Shown: positions 1 through 8,948, counted from the stretch's first letter. The stretch: 37,291 nucleotides of DNA from DATIKM01 sp035477595 (GCA_035477595.1 DATIKM010000090.1:1-37291); one strand, 5' to 3'. The notes: generated by a model from the sequence alone, not told the origin. Numbers and translations are program-made.

Positions 1-1753
1 CCTGAACGTACCACACCCCTTCGTACTGGTCGTTACCGGGCCCGCTGCACAGCAGACCCACACCGTACCAGTAACCCACCCCCTGAGCAAATACCCCGGC
101 GACGAAGCGGTTGTTCCCGCCCAGGTCGAGCAGCGCGCCCACCCCGCCGGCCAGCGACCGGCCGTCCAGATGGTCGGCCCTACGCCCAAAGCCACAGCCC
201 TGCGCCAGCGACGCGTTGTGCGCGCGGTCCTGAGGAGACGGAAAGTCGATCACCGTGTCGTTCGCCTCGTAGAGGTCGTCCTCGAGGCCTCCGTCCAGCA
301 GCAGGCCGCATCCCATCGTGCCCCCGAATCCCTGAGACGCCGTGAAGCAGCGATATTCATCCGCGCCGCCGGAGTCGCAGAGGGCACCGAGTCCGAACTC
401 TGCGCTGCCCTGAGCGAAGGTGTAGGCGTCGTACCGGTCGGCGCCCGCGCTGTCGATGAGCACCCCTATCCCCAGCGCTCCGCGCCCCTGGGTGTGGCAG
501 AGGGCCGCGTAGCGGTCATCACCCGACGCGTCCGCCAGGATGCCGTAGCCCAGTATCCCGGCCCCGAAGGTGGGACGCCTGCTGCCGGCGCGCCGGCCCG
601 CATACTGGGCGACGCTGCTCTCCTCCAGCCCCGCAAGCTCGATGTACCGGTCGGACCCCTCGATGTCCAGGAGCACCGAGACCGGGTGGCGCGCCGAGAA
701 AGTGGCGCCGCCGCCCGCATAACGGTCGTTACCGGACGTGTCCACGATGAGCAGGTAGGGCCGGTCGCCGGTCGTCACGTCGTCCGTGCCGCCGCGCAGC
801 ACGATCCAGCCGTAAGGCGTCTCCCACGTGAAGGAGAAGCGCTCGCGGTGCGGCCTCGCGGCTAGGGCGTCGCGGGCGGCATCAACCGCCACCGCGAGGT
901 CCACGGCGCCCGTGAAGAGGTAGTTCAGGTCGGCGCTCGCGCGCAGTGCCTCGACCTCCCGACCTGCGGGCGCATCGGTCGGCGGTCCCGACCTCATCAG
1001 GATTTCGAAAGCGCGATCGAGCTGCGCGGGCGTCGCGTCCGCGAAAGCCTGCTGGCGCCGGCGGAGGGCCTTCATCTCGACCAGCAACAGGAAGGCGGCC
1101 TGCCGGGCCACCTCCGTCGGTACGGCGGCCGCGGTCCGCGTCAGGATGGCATCCTGCGCCGGGGTGAGCGTGCGCCCGCCCATCTGCAGCACGCCCCTCA
1201 CTGCCGCCGCCAGCGCCCCGGGCGCGGCGGCGCGACGCGCCTCCTCGGCGTTCGGATCCCCGAGCAGCGTGCGCCGTATGCCGTGTCCGATGCGCGCCCC
1301 GCCGCGCATCACGGCCTCGCCCGCGGACCGGGTTGCAGGGGCGAAGGTCAGTCGAAAGGAGCGCGCCGTGAACGGGATGCGCAGGGGGTCCCTGTGAAGC
1401 GCGTCGAAGTAGGCTAGGAGGTGCCGATGCCCCCCGAACTGCGCCATGTCCAACTCGTCGAAGCGGCAGGTCTCTCGCGTGAGGCCTGCAAGCGCCAGGA
1501 CGCGGTCCCAGGCGTCAGGGCGCGCGCTCGGCGCCGCGGCGGCGGTCGCCGGCCGGAGCGCTGCGGCGGCAGGGGGCAGCCGGAGCGCTGCGGCGGCGGT
1601 CGCCGGCCGGAGCCCAGCGGCGGCGGGTGCCAGCCAGAGCGCTGAGGCGGCGGGTGCCAGCCAGAGCGCCGTCGCCACGACGGCGACGACCAGCAGGCCC
1701 GCCGCCACGGCAAGCGATCCTCGGCGGCAGGGCATCGCGCGGGGTCTGCCCAT
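1..1753 (-). CDS. Secreted protein with repeated G-x-D-x-Y motifs (C-terminus beyond window)
   Basis: The frame is open from an ATG at 1753 to the left edge, giving at least 584 codons with no stop; the C-terminus is missing. GGAGG lies about 9 bases before the start. Residues 1 to about 38 are a signal peptide: Arg-rich, then a hydrophobic run ending near APAASA. Five 9-residue Ala-rich repeats of the type ALWLAPAAx/ALRPATAAA follow directly, encoded by a 27-bp DNA repeat. Residues about 80-335 are a mostly helical region I do not recognise. From about 340 on, a short motif recurs: SGNDRY (340), EGSDRY (365), SGDDRY (410), AGADRY (436), GGADEY (462), a DDLY variant (490), GGNNRF (545) and PGNDQY (572). 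Gly-rich beta-like segments such as GIGVLID separate the copies. This suggests a repetitive beta structure, perhaps binding calcium, on the outside of the cell. It is the last visible gene of the miaB-mutS-mutL run, 53 bases after mutL. Function unknown. Confidence 0.8.
   Translation of the reverse strand, partial: MGRPRAMPCRRGSLAVAAGLLVVAVVATALWLAPAASALWLAPAAAGLRPATAAAALRLPPAAAALRPATAAAAPSARPDAWDRVLALAGLTRETCRFDELDMAQFGGHRHLLAYFDALHRDPLRIPFTARSFRLTFAPATRSAGEAVMRGGARIGHGIRRTLLGDPNAEEARRAAAPGALAAAVRGVLQMGGRTLTPAQDAILTRTAAAVPTEVARQAAFLLLVEMKALRRRQQAFADATPAQLDRAFEILMRSGPPTDAPAGREVEALRASADLNYLFTGAVDLAVAVDAARDALAARPHRERFSFTWETPYGWIVLRGGTDDVTTGDRPYLLIVDTSGNDRYAGGGATFSARHPVSVLLDIEGSDRYIELAGLEESSVAQYAGRRAGSRRPTFGAGILGYGILADASGDDRYAALCHTQGRGALGIGVLIDSAGADRYDAYTFAQGSAEFGLGALCDSGGADEYRCFTASQGFGGTMGCGLLLDGGLEDDLYEANDTVIDFPSPQDRAHNASLAQGCGFGRRADHLDGRSLAGGVGALLDLGGNNRFVAGVFAQGVGYWYGVGLLCSGPGNDQYEGVWYVQ
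1545..1670 (-). repeat. 27-bp tandem repeat (about 4.7 copies)
   Basis: Units start at 1545, 1572, 1599, 1626 and 1653 (the last one is incomplete). Each is 27 bp, so the repeat keeps frame and encodes 9-residue Ala/Leu/Pro units at the signal peptide boundary of the secreted protein. Copies differ by several bases, with units 4 and 5 closest to each other, as expected from slippage followed by drift. Confidence 0.9.
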
Positions 1754-1806
1754 CGTCTCGGCCTCCGCGGGGTCCCCTCGACGTTGGGCGCCCCGCCCCA
1801 CCGGCC

Positions 1807-3762
1807 TCAGGCGCGCCTGAACCGCCGGTCGATCTCCCCGAACGACAGCGTCACGACGATCGGCCTGCCGTGCGGGCACAGGTAAGGGTTGCGCGTGTCG
1901 GCGAGCTGGGCCAGCAGCGCCTCCATCTCCTCGCGCTCCAGCCGATCGCCCTGCCTGACGGCCATCTTGCAGGCGTTGGTGATGGTGACGTGGTCCCGCT
2001 GGACGAGCAGCCGGCGCGAGACCGAAAGATACGCGAGCTCATCCACCACGTCGCGAAGGAGCGACTCCGGCGCTCGCCGCGGCCCGAGCGCCGGGACGGC
2101 GCGCACCAGGACCTCGTTCCCTCCGAACGCCTCGATCTCCCATCCGGACGCCTCCAGGTCCTCCCGGCGGGCGGCGACCAGCGAGGCCTCTGCCGGTCCG
2201 AGCGTGACCGTGAACGGGACCGCGAGCATCTGCCGCGGCGCCCCGCCCGCCAGGCGACCCTCCATCAGACGCTCGACGAGCACCCGCTCGTGGGCCGTGT
2301 GCTGGTCGACGAGAGCAATCCCATCCTCGGTCTGGGCCACGATGTAGGTGCGGCGGAGCTGGCCGATTACCCGGAAGCCTCGGAGCTGCTCGGCGAAGGG
2401 CCGCTCGCGCCCGACGACCGGCAGGGCGTGCTCGCAGGGCGCGCCCTCCTCGCCCGCGGCCACCCCTCCATCGAGCGCGATCGCACCGACCTGGAGCGCA
2501 GCGCTACCAAGCGCGACCGCGTCGAGCGCACGTCCGTCGGCGGAGTCGGCAGCGGGCGCGGCCTCGTATGCCAGTGCGCCGCGCGGGTCTCGCGCCACCG
2601 CGGCCCCACCCCACGCCGACGCGCCGCGCCTGGAGAGCCCGTCCCCGCTCTCCTCAGCGGCGCCCACGGCGCTCGCGGGGTCGCGCAGGCCCGGCAGTGT
2701 CAGGGGCTCTCCGACGCCGGTCGGCGCCGCCGCCTCACCCTCGCCGCCCAGCCTCAGGGCCGGCACGATGCCCTGTTCTGCCAGGGCAGCGCGGACCGCG
2801 AGCGTCACCGCGTGGTGCGCCGCTCCGTCGTCGCGGAACCGCACCTCCAGCTTCGCGGGGTGCACGTTGACGTCCACCAGGTCCGCCGGCACCTCGAGGA
2901 GGAGCGCCGCCACGGGGTAGCGGCTCTCGGGGGTGAAGGACCGCATCGCCCCCTCCAGCGCGTGCGACAGAAGGCGGTGGCGCACGGGGCGCCGGTTCAC
3001 GAAGAAGAGCTCGTGCGAGCGGCCCGGCCGCGTCACGTCCGGCGGGCAGAGCCAGCCGCTCACGGCGACGCTCGCCGATCCGCCGCTCACCCCGAGGAGG
3101 CGCCGGGCGTGGTCCCGCCCCCACACAGCCGCGAGCGCCGCGCGGCGGTCGCCGCCCCCGGGGGTGGTCAGGAGAGGCTGGTCGTGGTGGAGCACCCGGA
3201 ACGCCACCTCGGGGAAGGCGATCGCCAGGACACCCACGGCGTCCACCGACCGGGCCAGCTCGGCCGCCGCGGACTTGAGGAACGCACGGCGCGCGGGCGT
3301 GTTGAGGAAGAGGTCCTCCACGCGCACGACGGTGCCCTCCCGACAGCCCGTCTCCTCGATCTCCACGATCTCACCCGCGTGCACGCAGAGCCGCCATCCG
3401 CCCGGGTCGCCGGTCGCCCGGGTCGTGAGGGTCAGGCGGGAGACGGAGGCGATGCTGGGCAGGGCCTCGCCACGGAAGCCCAAGGTGCGCACCCCCAGGA
3501 GGTCCTCGGCGGAGCGGATCTTGGAGGTGGCGTGCCGCTGAAGCGAGAGGACGGCGTCGTCCCGACCCATGCCACAGCCGTCGTCCGCCACCTCGATGAG
3601 GCGCTTGCCGCCCTCCTCTAGCCGCACGGCCACGGAGCGCGCCCCGGCGTCGATGGCGTTCTCAACCAGCTCCTTCACCGCCGACGAGGGGCGCTCCACC
3701 ACCTCGCCTGCTGCGATCCGATTGCACGTTCCCTCGTCGAGCAGCGCGATGCGCGGCGTCAT
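1807..3762 (-). CDS. mutL: DNA mismatch repair protein MutL (endonuclease type)
   Basis: MutL couples mismatch recognition by MutS to downstream repair. The N-terminal GHKL ATPase is clear: ELVENAIDAGA, DDGCGM, FRGEALPSIASV and TTRATG. The C-terminal dimerisation domain carries the metal-site motifs of MutL homologues with nicking activity: DQHTAHERVLVE near residue 485, ACK near 595, CPHGRP near 628 and a terminal F-R-R. The protein is therefore probably a latent endonuclease, as in bacteria lacking MutH, rather than an E. coli-type MutL. The linker between the domains is Ala/Gly-rich. I chose the ATG at 3762 because the conserved sequence MTPRIALLDEGTCNRIAAGE begins there and a GGGAGAGGGGG purine stretch precedes it; the frame stays open 34 codons further upstream, inside mutS. 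Length 651 residues, normal for the family. It lies 61 bases after mutS and is probably cotranscribed with it. Confidence 0.96.
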   Translation of the reverse strand: MTPRIALLDEGTCNRIAAGEVVERPSSAVKELVENAIDAGARSVAVRLEEGGKRLIEVADDGCGMGRDDAVLSLQRHATSKIRSAEDLLGVRTLGFRGEALPSIASVSRLTLTTRATGDPGGWRLCVHAGEIVEIEETGCREGTVVRVEDLFLNTPARRAFLKSAAAELARSVDAVGVLAIAFPEVAFRVLHHDQPLLTTPGGGDRRAALAAVWGRDHARRLLGVSGGSASVAVSGWLCPPDVTRPGRSHELFFVNRRPVRHRLLSHALEGAMRSFTPESRYPVAALLLEVPADLVDVNVHPAKLEVRFRDDGAAHHAVTLAVRAALAEQGIVPALRLGGEGEAAAPTGVGEPLTLPGLRDPASAVGAAEESGDGLSRRGASAWGGAAVARDPRGALAYEAAPAADSADGRALDAVALGSAALQVGAIALDGGVAAGEEGAPCEHALPVVGRERPFAEQLRGFRVIGQLRRTYIVAQTEDGIALVDQHTAHERVLVERLMEGRLAGGAPRQMLAVPFTVTLGPAEASLVAARREDLEASGWEIEAFGGNEVLVRAVPALGPRRAPESLLRDVVDELAYLSVSRRLLVQRDHVTITNACKMAVRQGDRLEREEMEALLAQLADTRNPYLCPHGRPIVVTLSFGEIDRRFRRA

Positions 3763-3823
3763 GGCCCCGACCCCCTCTCCCGTCCGGGCGCTCCGCGCCG
3801 GCGCCGTCCGGCCCGCGCCCGGG

Positions 3824-6682
3824 TCATGCCCTGCCCTCGCGCGCACGCCGCTGCAGGCGCTCAAGCGTCACGAGCGCCTCCACGGGCGTCAGGGAGGTGA
3901 CATCGAGCGCCAGCAGCTCCTCCATCACCGGCTCGGTCGCCAGGTCGAAGAGCGTGAGCTGCACCATCCGGCTGGGGGCCGGGATGCGCGCGTCGCGCGC
4001 GGGCGCTGGAGCACCCCCGGCGGAACGGGCGGGCGCCGAAGCATCCCCGGCGGCGGAGCGCGCCGGCGTTCCGGCACCATCGCCGCCGTTGCGCTCGCCC
4101 GACCGGGAGGACCGCGGCGCGTATCCGCTCTGTCGCTCCAGCGCGACCAGAATCTGCCGCGCCCTCTCCACAACCTCTGGCGGGACGCCCGCCATTCGCG
4201 CCACGTGCAGCCCATAGGAGCGGTCGGTCCCGCCCGGAACCAGACGGTGCAGCCAGATCACGGAGTCGCCCCGCTCCTTCACGGCCACGCGGTAGTTGCG
4301 CACGCCCTCCCGCTGGTCGGCCAGGTCGTTGAGGTGGTGGAAGTGCGTGGCGAAGAGCGCCCGGCACCCGATATCGAGCAACCGCTCGGCGACGGCCCAG
4401 GCGATGGAGAGGCCGTCGTAGGTGCTGGTGCCGCGGCCGATCTCGTCCAGCATCACCAGGCTGCGAGCCGTGGCGCCATTCAGGATGGTGGCCACCTCCG
4501 TCATCTCCACCATGAACGTGGACTGCCCCGTCCCCAGCTCGTCATGTGCCCCCACACGGGTGAAGACCCGGTCCACCACCCCGATCCGGGCCGAGTCCGC
4601 GGGCACGAAGCTGCCGGCCTGCGCCAGCACCACGATGAGCGCCACCTGCCGGAGCGCCGTCGACTTGCCCGCCATGTTGGGACCCGTGAGCACGTGCAGC
4701 CGGTTCTGCGCCCCATCCAACAGGCAGTCGTTCGGCACGAAGGCCCCCGGCGGCACGAGGCTCTCCACGACCGGATGGCGCCCGGCGCGGATCTCAATGA
4801 CGTCGCCAGCGTCCACCACCGGACGGCAGTAGCGGCGCTCCACCGCCGTCTCCGCCAGGCCCTGGGCGACGTCGATCTGCGCCACGGCGCTGGCCGCCGC
4901 CAGCACGCCAGGCGCGCACACGGCGACCGCAGCGCGCAGCCGCTCGAACAGCTCCGTCTCGAGCGAGAAGGCCTTCTCGTCGGCTCCGAGAACTCGGGCC
5001 TCCCACTCCTTGAGCTCGGGCGTCACGTAGCGCTCGGCGGAGGCCGTCGTCTGCTTGCGTACGTAGTGGGGCGGCACGCGCTCGAGGTTCGGCCTGGTCA
5101 CCTCCAGGTAGTAGCCGAAAACGGCATTGAAACCGACCTTCAGGGTGGCAATGCCCGTCCGCTCCCGCTCGCGCGCCTCCAGGCCCGCGATCCAGGAGCG
5201 CCCGTCAGCGGCGCCGCGGCGCAGAAGGTCCAGCTCCGGCGCGTGACCCGCCCGTATGACGCCGCCCTCCCGCAGCGTCGCCGCCGGCTCGTCGACAAGG
5301 CCGGCCTCGAGCAGCTCCAGCGCCTCCGCCGCCGATGAAGCCGCCTCGACGCGAGGACTCCCCGCCGAAGCCGCGGCGCCTGCGGCAGCCCGGAGGACCT
5401 CGGCGGCCGCCTGGAGCAGCGTTCCGCGCGACCCACCGGCCGCATCGGCAGAGCCGCCGACTGCATCGGCAGAGCCGCCCAGGGCATCGGCGGAACCGGC
5501 AGCAGCATCGGCAAGGGTAGCGAGCGCGCGCAGCGACGTGCGGAGCGCCCCCAGGTCCCGCGGGGTGGCCATCCCCGTCGAACAGCGGGCGGACAGCCGC
5601 TCCATGTCTGCTATGGGGCGCAGAGCCGCCCGGAGGTCACCCCGCCGCACCGCGTCGGCCACCAGCTCGGCCACCGCGTCGAGCCGCTCCTCGATGCGCG
5701 CCGTGTCCAGCAGGGGCTCCTCGATGCGGCGGCGCAGCAGGCGCGCACCCATCGGCGTGACGGTCCGGTCGATCGTGGCGAGAAGTGTTAGGGCGCGCGG
5801 GCCCTCGCGCGCGGGCCTTACGAGCTCCAGGTTGCGTCGCGCGGTCTGGTCCAGCCACAGCCGGTCGCCCGTGGAATAGACCCCGAGTGACCGCAGGTGC
5901 GCGAGCGCGCTGGGCGCGGTGCTCTGCAGGTAGGCGAGCAGGAGGGCTGCCGCCTCCTGCGCCGCGCCCATCTCCTCGCAGCCGAAGCCGCGCAGGGAGG
6001 GCGTGCCAAAGTGCCGGCAGAGCGCCTCCCGCGTCGTGCGGCCATCGAGGAATCCGGCGGCGTCCGACAGCGTCACGGGTCGGCCCAGACCCGCCGCGAC
6101 CTCACCGTCAAGGGCGGAGACCACCGTCTCGGCGGGCTCCAGCCGCGCCAGCTCCTCGATCAGCCGCTTGGACGCGTCCTCCCCCCGGAACTCCGTCACG
6201 AGGAACTCGCCCGTCGAGACGTCTGCCACGCCGAGCCCGGCCGACCCCTCCCCCTGCCACACGGCGGCCAGGTGGTTGTTGGCTCCGGCGTCCAGGAGGG
6301 TGTCCTCGAAGACCGTCCCGCGCGTGAGCACGCGCGTGACCCGGCGCTTCACCAGCCCGCGCGCGAGCCGTGGGTCCTCCACCTGGTCCATCAAGGCAAC
6401 GCGGTGCCCCAGACGGATCAGGCGCGCCACGTAGCGCTCCACCGCATGGTGGGGCACGCCGGCCATGGCGACCCGGTCGCCCTGGTCCTCGCGGCTCGTC
6501 AGGGTGATCTGGAGGGCGTGAGCGACCGTCTCCGCGTCCTCGCCGTAGGCCTCGTAGAAGTCCCCGACGCGCATCAGCAGCAGCACGCCCGGGCGCTCGT
6601 CGCGCGCCCCGAAGTACTGCTGCATGAGCGGGGTCCTGGGCTCGCGGCCGCCAGAGGGCGGGGTGCGGCGGGCGGTCTCCAT
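3824..6682 (-). CDS. mutS: DNA mismatch repair protein MutS
   Basis: MutS is the mismatch-sensing ATPase. The mismatch-reading motif GDFYEAY is near residue 40, where the Phe stacks on the mispair and the Glu contacts it. Walker A, GPNMAGKST, is near 666, and Walker B with signature, DEIGRGTSTYDG, near 744. The C-terminal tail (LLALDVTSLTPVEAL) resembles the short helical tail of bacterial MutS. The length of 952 residues exceeds the usual 850-880. The excess lies in an Ala/Gly/Ser-rich insert around residues 385-440, containing GSADAxG repeats, and in an Ala/Pro/Arg-rich linker before the tail. I chose the ATG at 6682; the first strongly conserved segment, MQQYFGARDERPG, starts 19 residues later, so a start there is also possible. 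It lies 34 bases after the small membrane protein gene and upstream of mutL. Confidence 0.95.
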   Translation of the reverse strand: METARRTPPSGGREPRTPLMQQYFGARDERPGVLLLMRVGDFYEAYGEDAETVAHALQITLTSREDQGDRVAMAGVPHHAVERYVARLIRLGHRVALMDQVEDPRLARGLVKRRVTRVLTRGTVFEDTLLDAGANNHLAAVWQGEGSAGLGVADVSTGEFLVTEFRGEDASKRLIEELARLEPAETVVSALDGEVAAGLGRPVTLSDAAGFLDGRTTREALCRHFGTPSLRGFGCEEMGAAQEAAALLLAYLQSTAPSALAHLRSLGVYSTGDRLWLDQTARRNLELVRPAREGPRALTLLATIDRTVTPMGARLLRRRIEEPLLDTARIEERLDAVAELVADAVRRGDLRAALRPIADMERLSARCSTGMATPRDLGALRTSLRALATLADAAAGSADALGGSADAVGGSADAAGGSRGTLLQAAAEVLRAAAGAAASAGSPRVEAASSAAEALELLEAGLVDEPAATLREGGVIRAGHAPELDLLRRGAADGRSWIAGLEARERERTGIATLKVGFNAVFGYYLEVTRPNLERVPPHYVRKQTTASAERYVTPELKEWEARVLGADEKAFSLETELFERLRAAVAVCAPGVLAAASAVAQIDVAQGLAETAVERRYCRPVVDAGDVIEIRAGRHPVVESLVPPGAFVPNDCLLDGAQNRLHVLTGPNMAGKSTALRQVALIVVLAQAGSFVPADSARIGVVDRVFTRVGAHDELGTGQSTFMVEMTEVATILNGATARSLVMLDEIGRGTSTYDGLSIAWAVAERLLDIGCRALFATHFHHLNDLADQREGVRNYRVAVKERGDSVIWLHRLVPGGTDRSYGLHVARMAGVPPEVVERARQILVALERQSGYAPRSSRSGERNGGDGAGTPARSAAGDASAPARSAGGAPAPARDARIPAPSRMVQLTLFDLATEPVMEELLALDVTSLTPVEALVTLERLQRRAREGRA
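5436..5519 (-). repeat. 21-bp in-frame tandem repeat inside mutS
   Basis: Four units start at 5436, 5457, 5478 and 5499, each 21 bp, sharing a gcatcggc core; the fourth is degenerate. They encode GSADALG, GSADAVG and GSADAAG in the extra segment of MutS. The unit keeps the frame, so copy-number change would lengthen or shorten the loop without breaking the gene. Confidence 0.9.
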
Positions 6683-6716
6683 TGCGCCTAAGTGTAAGCC
6701 CCGGAGCGCCCTGCGG

Positions 6717-7403
6717 TCAAGCCTCGCCGGGATTCCGGTGGGCAGACGTGCAGGTGGTGAGCCGTTCGGGTGCACGCTCCTCGTCCGCGCCAGGTGCCCC
6801 GACCGCCTCCGGCGGGGATGCGCGCAGCAGACCGACTGGCGCAGCATGCCCGGCCGTGGCCGACGGTCGCAGCAGGGCGGGGCAGGAGTCCGATGGGCGC
6901 AGGAGTGAGAGCGCGGGCGCCGCCTCCACCGCCAGGTAGGCCGGCGCTCCGTTCACCACTGCGCGCGGCAGCACGCCCGCCTCCGCCAGGTAGCGGGCCA
7001 GCGCGCCGGGCTCCGCACCCGCCGCCTCGGCCGCCTCCTGCAGGCTGACGCATCGCGTCAGCAGCCGGCGCTCCCCGGCCAGGCGCCACGTCACGCCGAA
7101 GTTCAGCGCGGACCAGGCGACAATAGGCCACACCACGAGCAGCGCGCTGGCGCCGCCGCCAACGAGAGCCAGAACGGCGATGAGCAGGAACAAAGCGCCG
7201 AGGGCGGCGTGGAAGAGGCAGAGGCCGCGAGGCGGCGCAAACCAGGTGCCCCGGAAGCGCGGCGGGTGGACATGGGGGCCCGACTCCGGGAAGAAGCCCA
7301 TCTCGCCGCGGCCCGCCAGGTCGTAGCAGGCAGGCAGGCGACTCGGGGGCGGCCGCTTCCCGCCAGCGCCGCCGCGCGCAGAACCGCCATCCACCGGCTC
7401 CAT
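6717..7403 (-). CDS. Small membrane protein with two transmembrane helices
   Basis: I do not recognise this 228-residue protein. After a polar N-terminus of about 65 residues rich in Gly, Pro and Arg come two hydrophobic segments, one around LCLFHAALGALFLLIAVLAL and one around ALLVVWPIVAWSALNFGV, joined by a short Gly-rich turn. A cytoplasmic-looking region follows, with an AEAAGAEPGALARYLAEAGV segment that resembles a small helix-turn-helix or substrate-binding-like fold, and then a Pro/Ala/Arg tail. The ATG at 7403 was chosen because GGAGGGAGAGG stands about 5 bases before it; an earlier in-frame ATG at 7490 would start almost at the miaB stop. It sits between miaB and mutS with small gaps (89 and 34 bases), so it is probably cotranscribed, but nothing in it points to repair or tRNA modification. 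Confidence 0.75.
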   Translation of the reverse strand: MEPVDGGSARGGAGGKRPPPSRLPACYDLAGRGEMGFFPESGPHVHPPRFRGTWFAPPRGLCLFHAALGALFLLIAVLALVGGGASALLVVWPIVAWSALNFGVTWRLAGERRLLTRCVSLQEAAEAAGAEPGALARYLAEAGVLPRAVVNGAPAYLAVEAAPALSLLRPSDSCPALLRPSATAGHAAPVGLLRASPPEAVGAPGADEERAPERLTTCTSAHRNPGEA

Positions 7404-7492
7404 CGCGTCCTCTCCCTCCAGGCCCTCGCCCTGACAGCGCGCTACCAGGCCATCCCGTGGCGCGCCGCCCGGCTCAGGGCGCGGCGCCAAGA

Positions 7493-8887
7493 TCAGGGCT
7501 CGCAGGCGAGCGCAGACCGGGCGGGTGCCGGCGCGTCCGCGATCTCCCCTGCGAACCCCGTGAGTCCTGCCTCCGTCAGCCGCACGCGGACGAGCCGGCC
7601 GGCAAGCGCCTGATCGCCCCTGTAGTGCACCGCCTTGAAGGTGCGGGTGAGGCCCTGCATCCGCCCGGCATCGCGCGGCGTAGGGCCCTCCACCAACACC
7701 TCCGCCACCTCTCCCACGAGCGCGCTGTTCCTCTCCACGGTGATCCGGTTCTGGAGGGCGATAAGCCGCTCCAACCGGGCGATGCGCACCTCCTGCGGCA
7801 CCGCGGCGGGCATCGAGGCGGCCGGGGTGCCCGGCCGTTCCGAGTAGGCGAACATGAAGGCAGCGTCAAAGCGGGTCATCGCGACGAACGCGAGCGTCCG
7901 CTCCGCCTGCGCGTCGGTCTCGCCCGGGAAACCGACCATGAGGTCGGTAGTCACGGCGAGGCCGTCGACGGCGCGCCGGAGCTTCTCAACGAGCGCCGAA
8001 TAGGCTTCGGCCGTGTACCCCCGTTGCATGGCCCGCAGCACCTCGTCGTCGGCGGACTGCAGGGGCAGGTGGACATGCTCGCACACCTGCGGAGTCGAGG
8101 CGATCGCGTCTACCACCTCGTCCGTGAAGTCCGCAGGATGGGGCGACGTGAACCGCACACGCTCGATGCCTGGCGTGCCGGCGACGCGGCGCAGCAGCTC
8201 CGCAAAGCCCACGGCGCCGCCCTCGAGCCCGCGCCCATAGGAGCTCACAGTCTGGCCGAGAAGCGTCACCTCGCGCGTGCCGCCCCTCGCCAGGGAGCGC
8301 ACCTCGGCCAGCACTTCCTCGATCGGGCGGCTGCGCTCCCGGCCGCGCGTGAGCGGCACCACGCAGAACGTGCAGCCGCGGTCGCACCCGTACATGACCG
8401 GTACGAACGCGCGCAGCGGGGCGGCGCGCGCGGACGTGCGCCACGGCAACGCGGACGCCCCGCGCTCACCCGACCCGGGGAGGCCGAGCGCCGCGGACGG
8501 GCGGCGCGGGCGAGCCCCGTTCGCGGCTATGCGCTCCCGGAGCATGCGCGGGATCTCCCCGGCCTGCCCTGAGCCCACGATGAGGTCAACATGGGGGGCC
8601 CGCCGCGCTATCTCACGCGAGCGAAGCTGGGCCATGCAGCCGCAGACCCCGATCACCATCCCGGGCCGCGCCTGCTTGGTCAGACGCAGTTCGCCCAGCT
8701 TGCTGTACACCTTCTGCTCGGGCTTGGCGCGCACCGAACAGGTGTTGAGCAGCACCACGTCGGCGTCCTCGGGCGTCGACCGCCGAACGTACCCCTGACC
8801 CTCGAGGAGCGCGCCGAGCTGCTCGGAGTCGTCCTCGTTCATCTGGCATCCCCATGTGAGGATATGGTAGCCCGGCGGCCCGTCCAT
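7493..8887 (-). CDS. miaB: tRNA-2-methylthio-N6-dimethylallyladenosine synthase MiaB
   Basis: MiaB adds a methylthio group to i6A37 of tRNAs reading UNN codons, using two [4Fe-4S] clusters. The N-terminal UPF0004 domain has C14 in GCQMNEDDSE, C50 in NTCSVR and C84 in GCMAQ for the auxiliary cluster. The radical SAM motif is C168-x3-C172-x2-C175 in YGCDRGCTFC. A C-terminal TRAM domain covers about the last 70 residues (RNSALVGEVAEVLVEG onwards). GCQMNEDDSE and the overall layout favour MiaB over RimO or MtaB. At 464 residues it is full length. An Ala/Arg/Pro-rich stretch of roughly 40 residues (about 120-160) before the radical SAM motif is longer than usual. First gene of the leftward run, facing glcD across about 140 bases. 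Confidence 0.95.
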   Translation of the reverse strand: MDGPPGYHILTWGCQMNEDDSEQLGALLEGQGYVRRSTPEDADVVLLNTCSVRAKPEQKVYSKLGELRLTKQARPGMVIGVCGCMAQLRSREIARRAPHVDLIVGSGQAGEIPRMLRERIAANGARPRRPSAALGLPGSGERGASALPWRTSARAAPLRAFVPVMYGCDRGCTFCVVPLTRGRERSRPIEEVLAEVRSLARGGTREVTLLGQTVSSYGRGLEGGAVGFAELLRRVAGTPGIERVRFTSPHPADFTDEVVDAIASTPQVCEHVHLPLQSADDEVLRAMQRGYTAEAYSALVEKLRRAVDGLAVTTDLMVGFPGETDAQAERTLAFVAMTRFDAAFMFAYSERPGTPAASMPAAVPQEVRIARLERLIALQNRITVERNSALVGEVAEVLVEGPTPRDAGRMQGLTRTFKAVHYRGDQALAGRLVRVRLTEAGLTGFAGEIADAPAPARSALACEP

Positions 8888-8939
8888 GCTGCGCCCCCTG
8901 CCCTGCCGCGCGCCCGGCTGGCCCGACCGCGCCTACCAA

Positions 8940-8948
8940 ATGATACCA
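8940..8948 (-). promoter_or_regulatory. Possible extended -10 promoter of the miaB operon
   Basis: On the minus strand, TGGTATCAT reads as an extended -10 element (TG-n-TATCAT). A start about 7 bases on would give a leader of roughly 45 bases before the miaB ATG. No good -35 box was found. Assigned from similarity to the sigma-70 consensus only. Confidence 0.35.

Noticed and set aside
1627..3621. Long plus-strand open frame opposite mutL
   Set aside because: It is a high-GC shadow: no conserved motif, Arg/His-rich translation, and the minus strand carries the full set of MutL motifs.
3569..5338. Long plus-strand open frame opposite mutS
   Set aside because: Composition is that of an antisense shadow, and the MutS ATPase motifs lie on the other strand.
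5436..5519. Repeat array as a CRISPR
   Set aside because: Units are 21 bp, contiguous, without spacers, and lie in frame inside mutS.
6683..6847. N-terminal extension of mutS
   Set aside because: The frame is open for 55 more codons, but these overlap the end of the small membrane protein gene and lack conservation with MutS.
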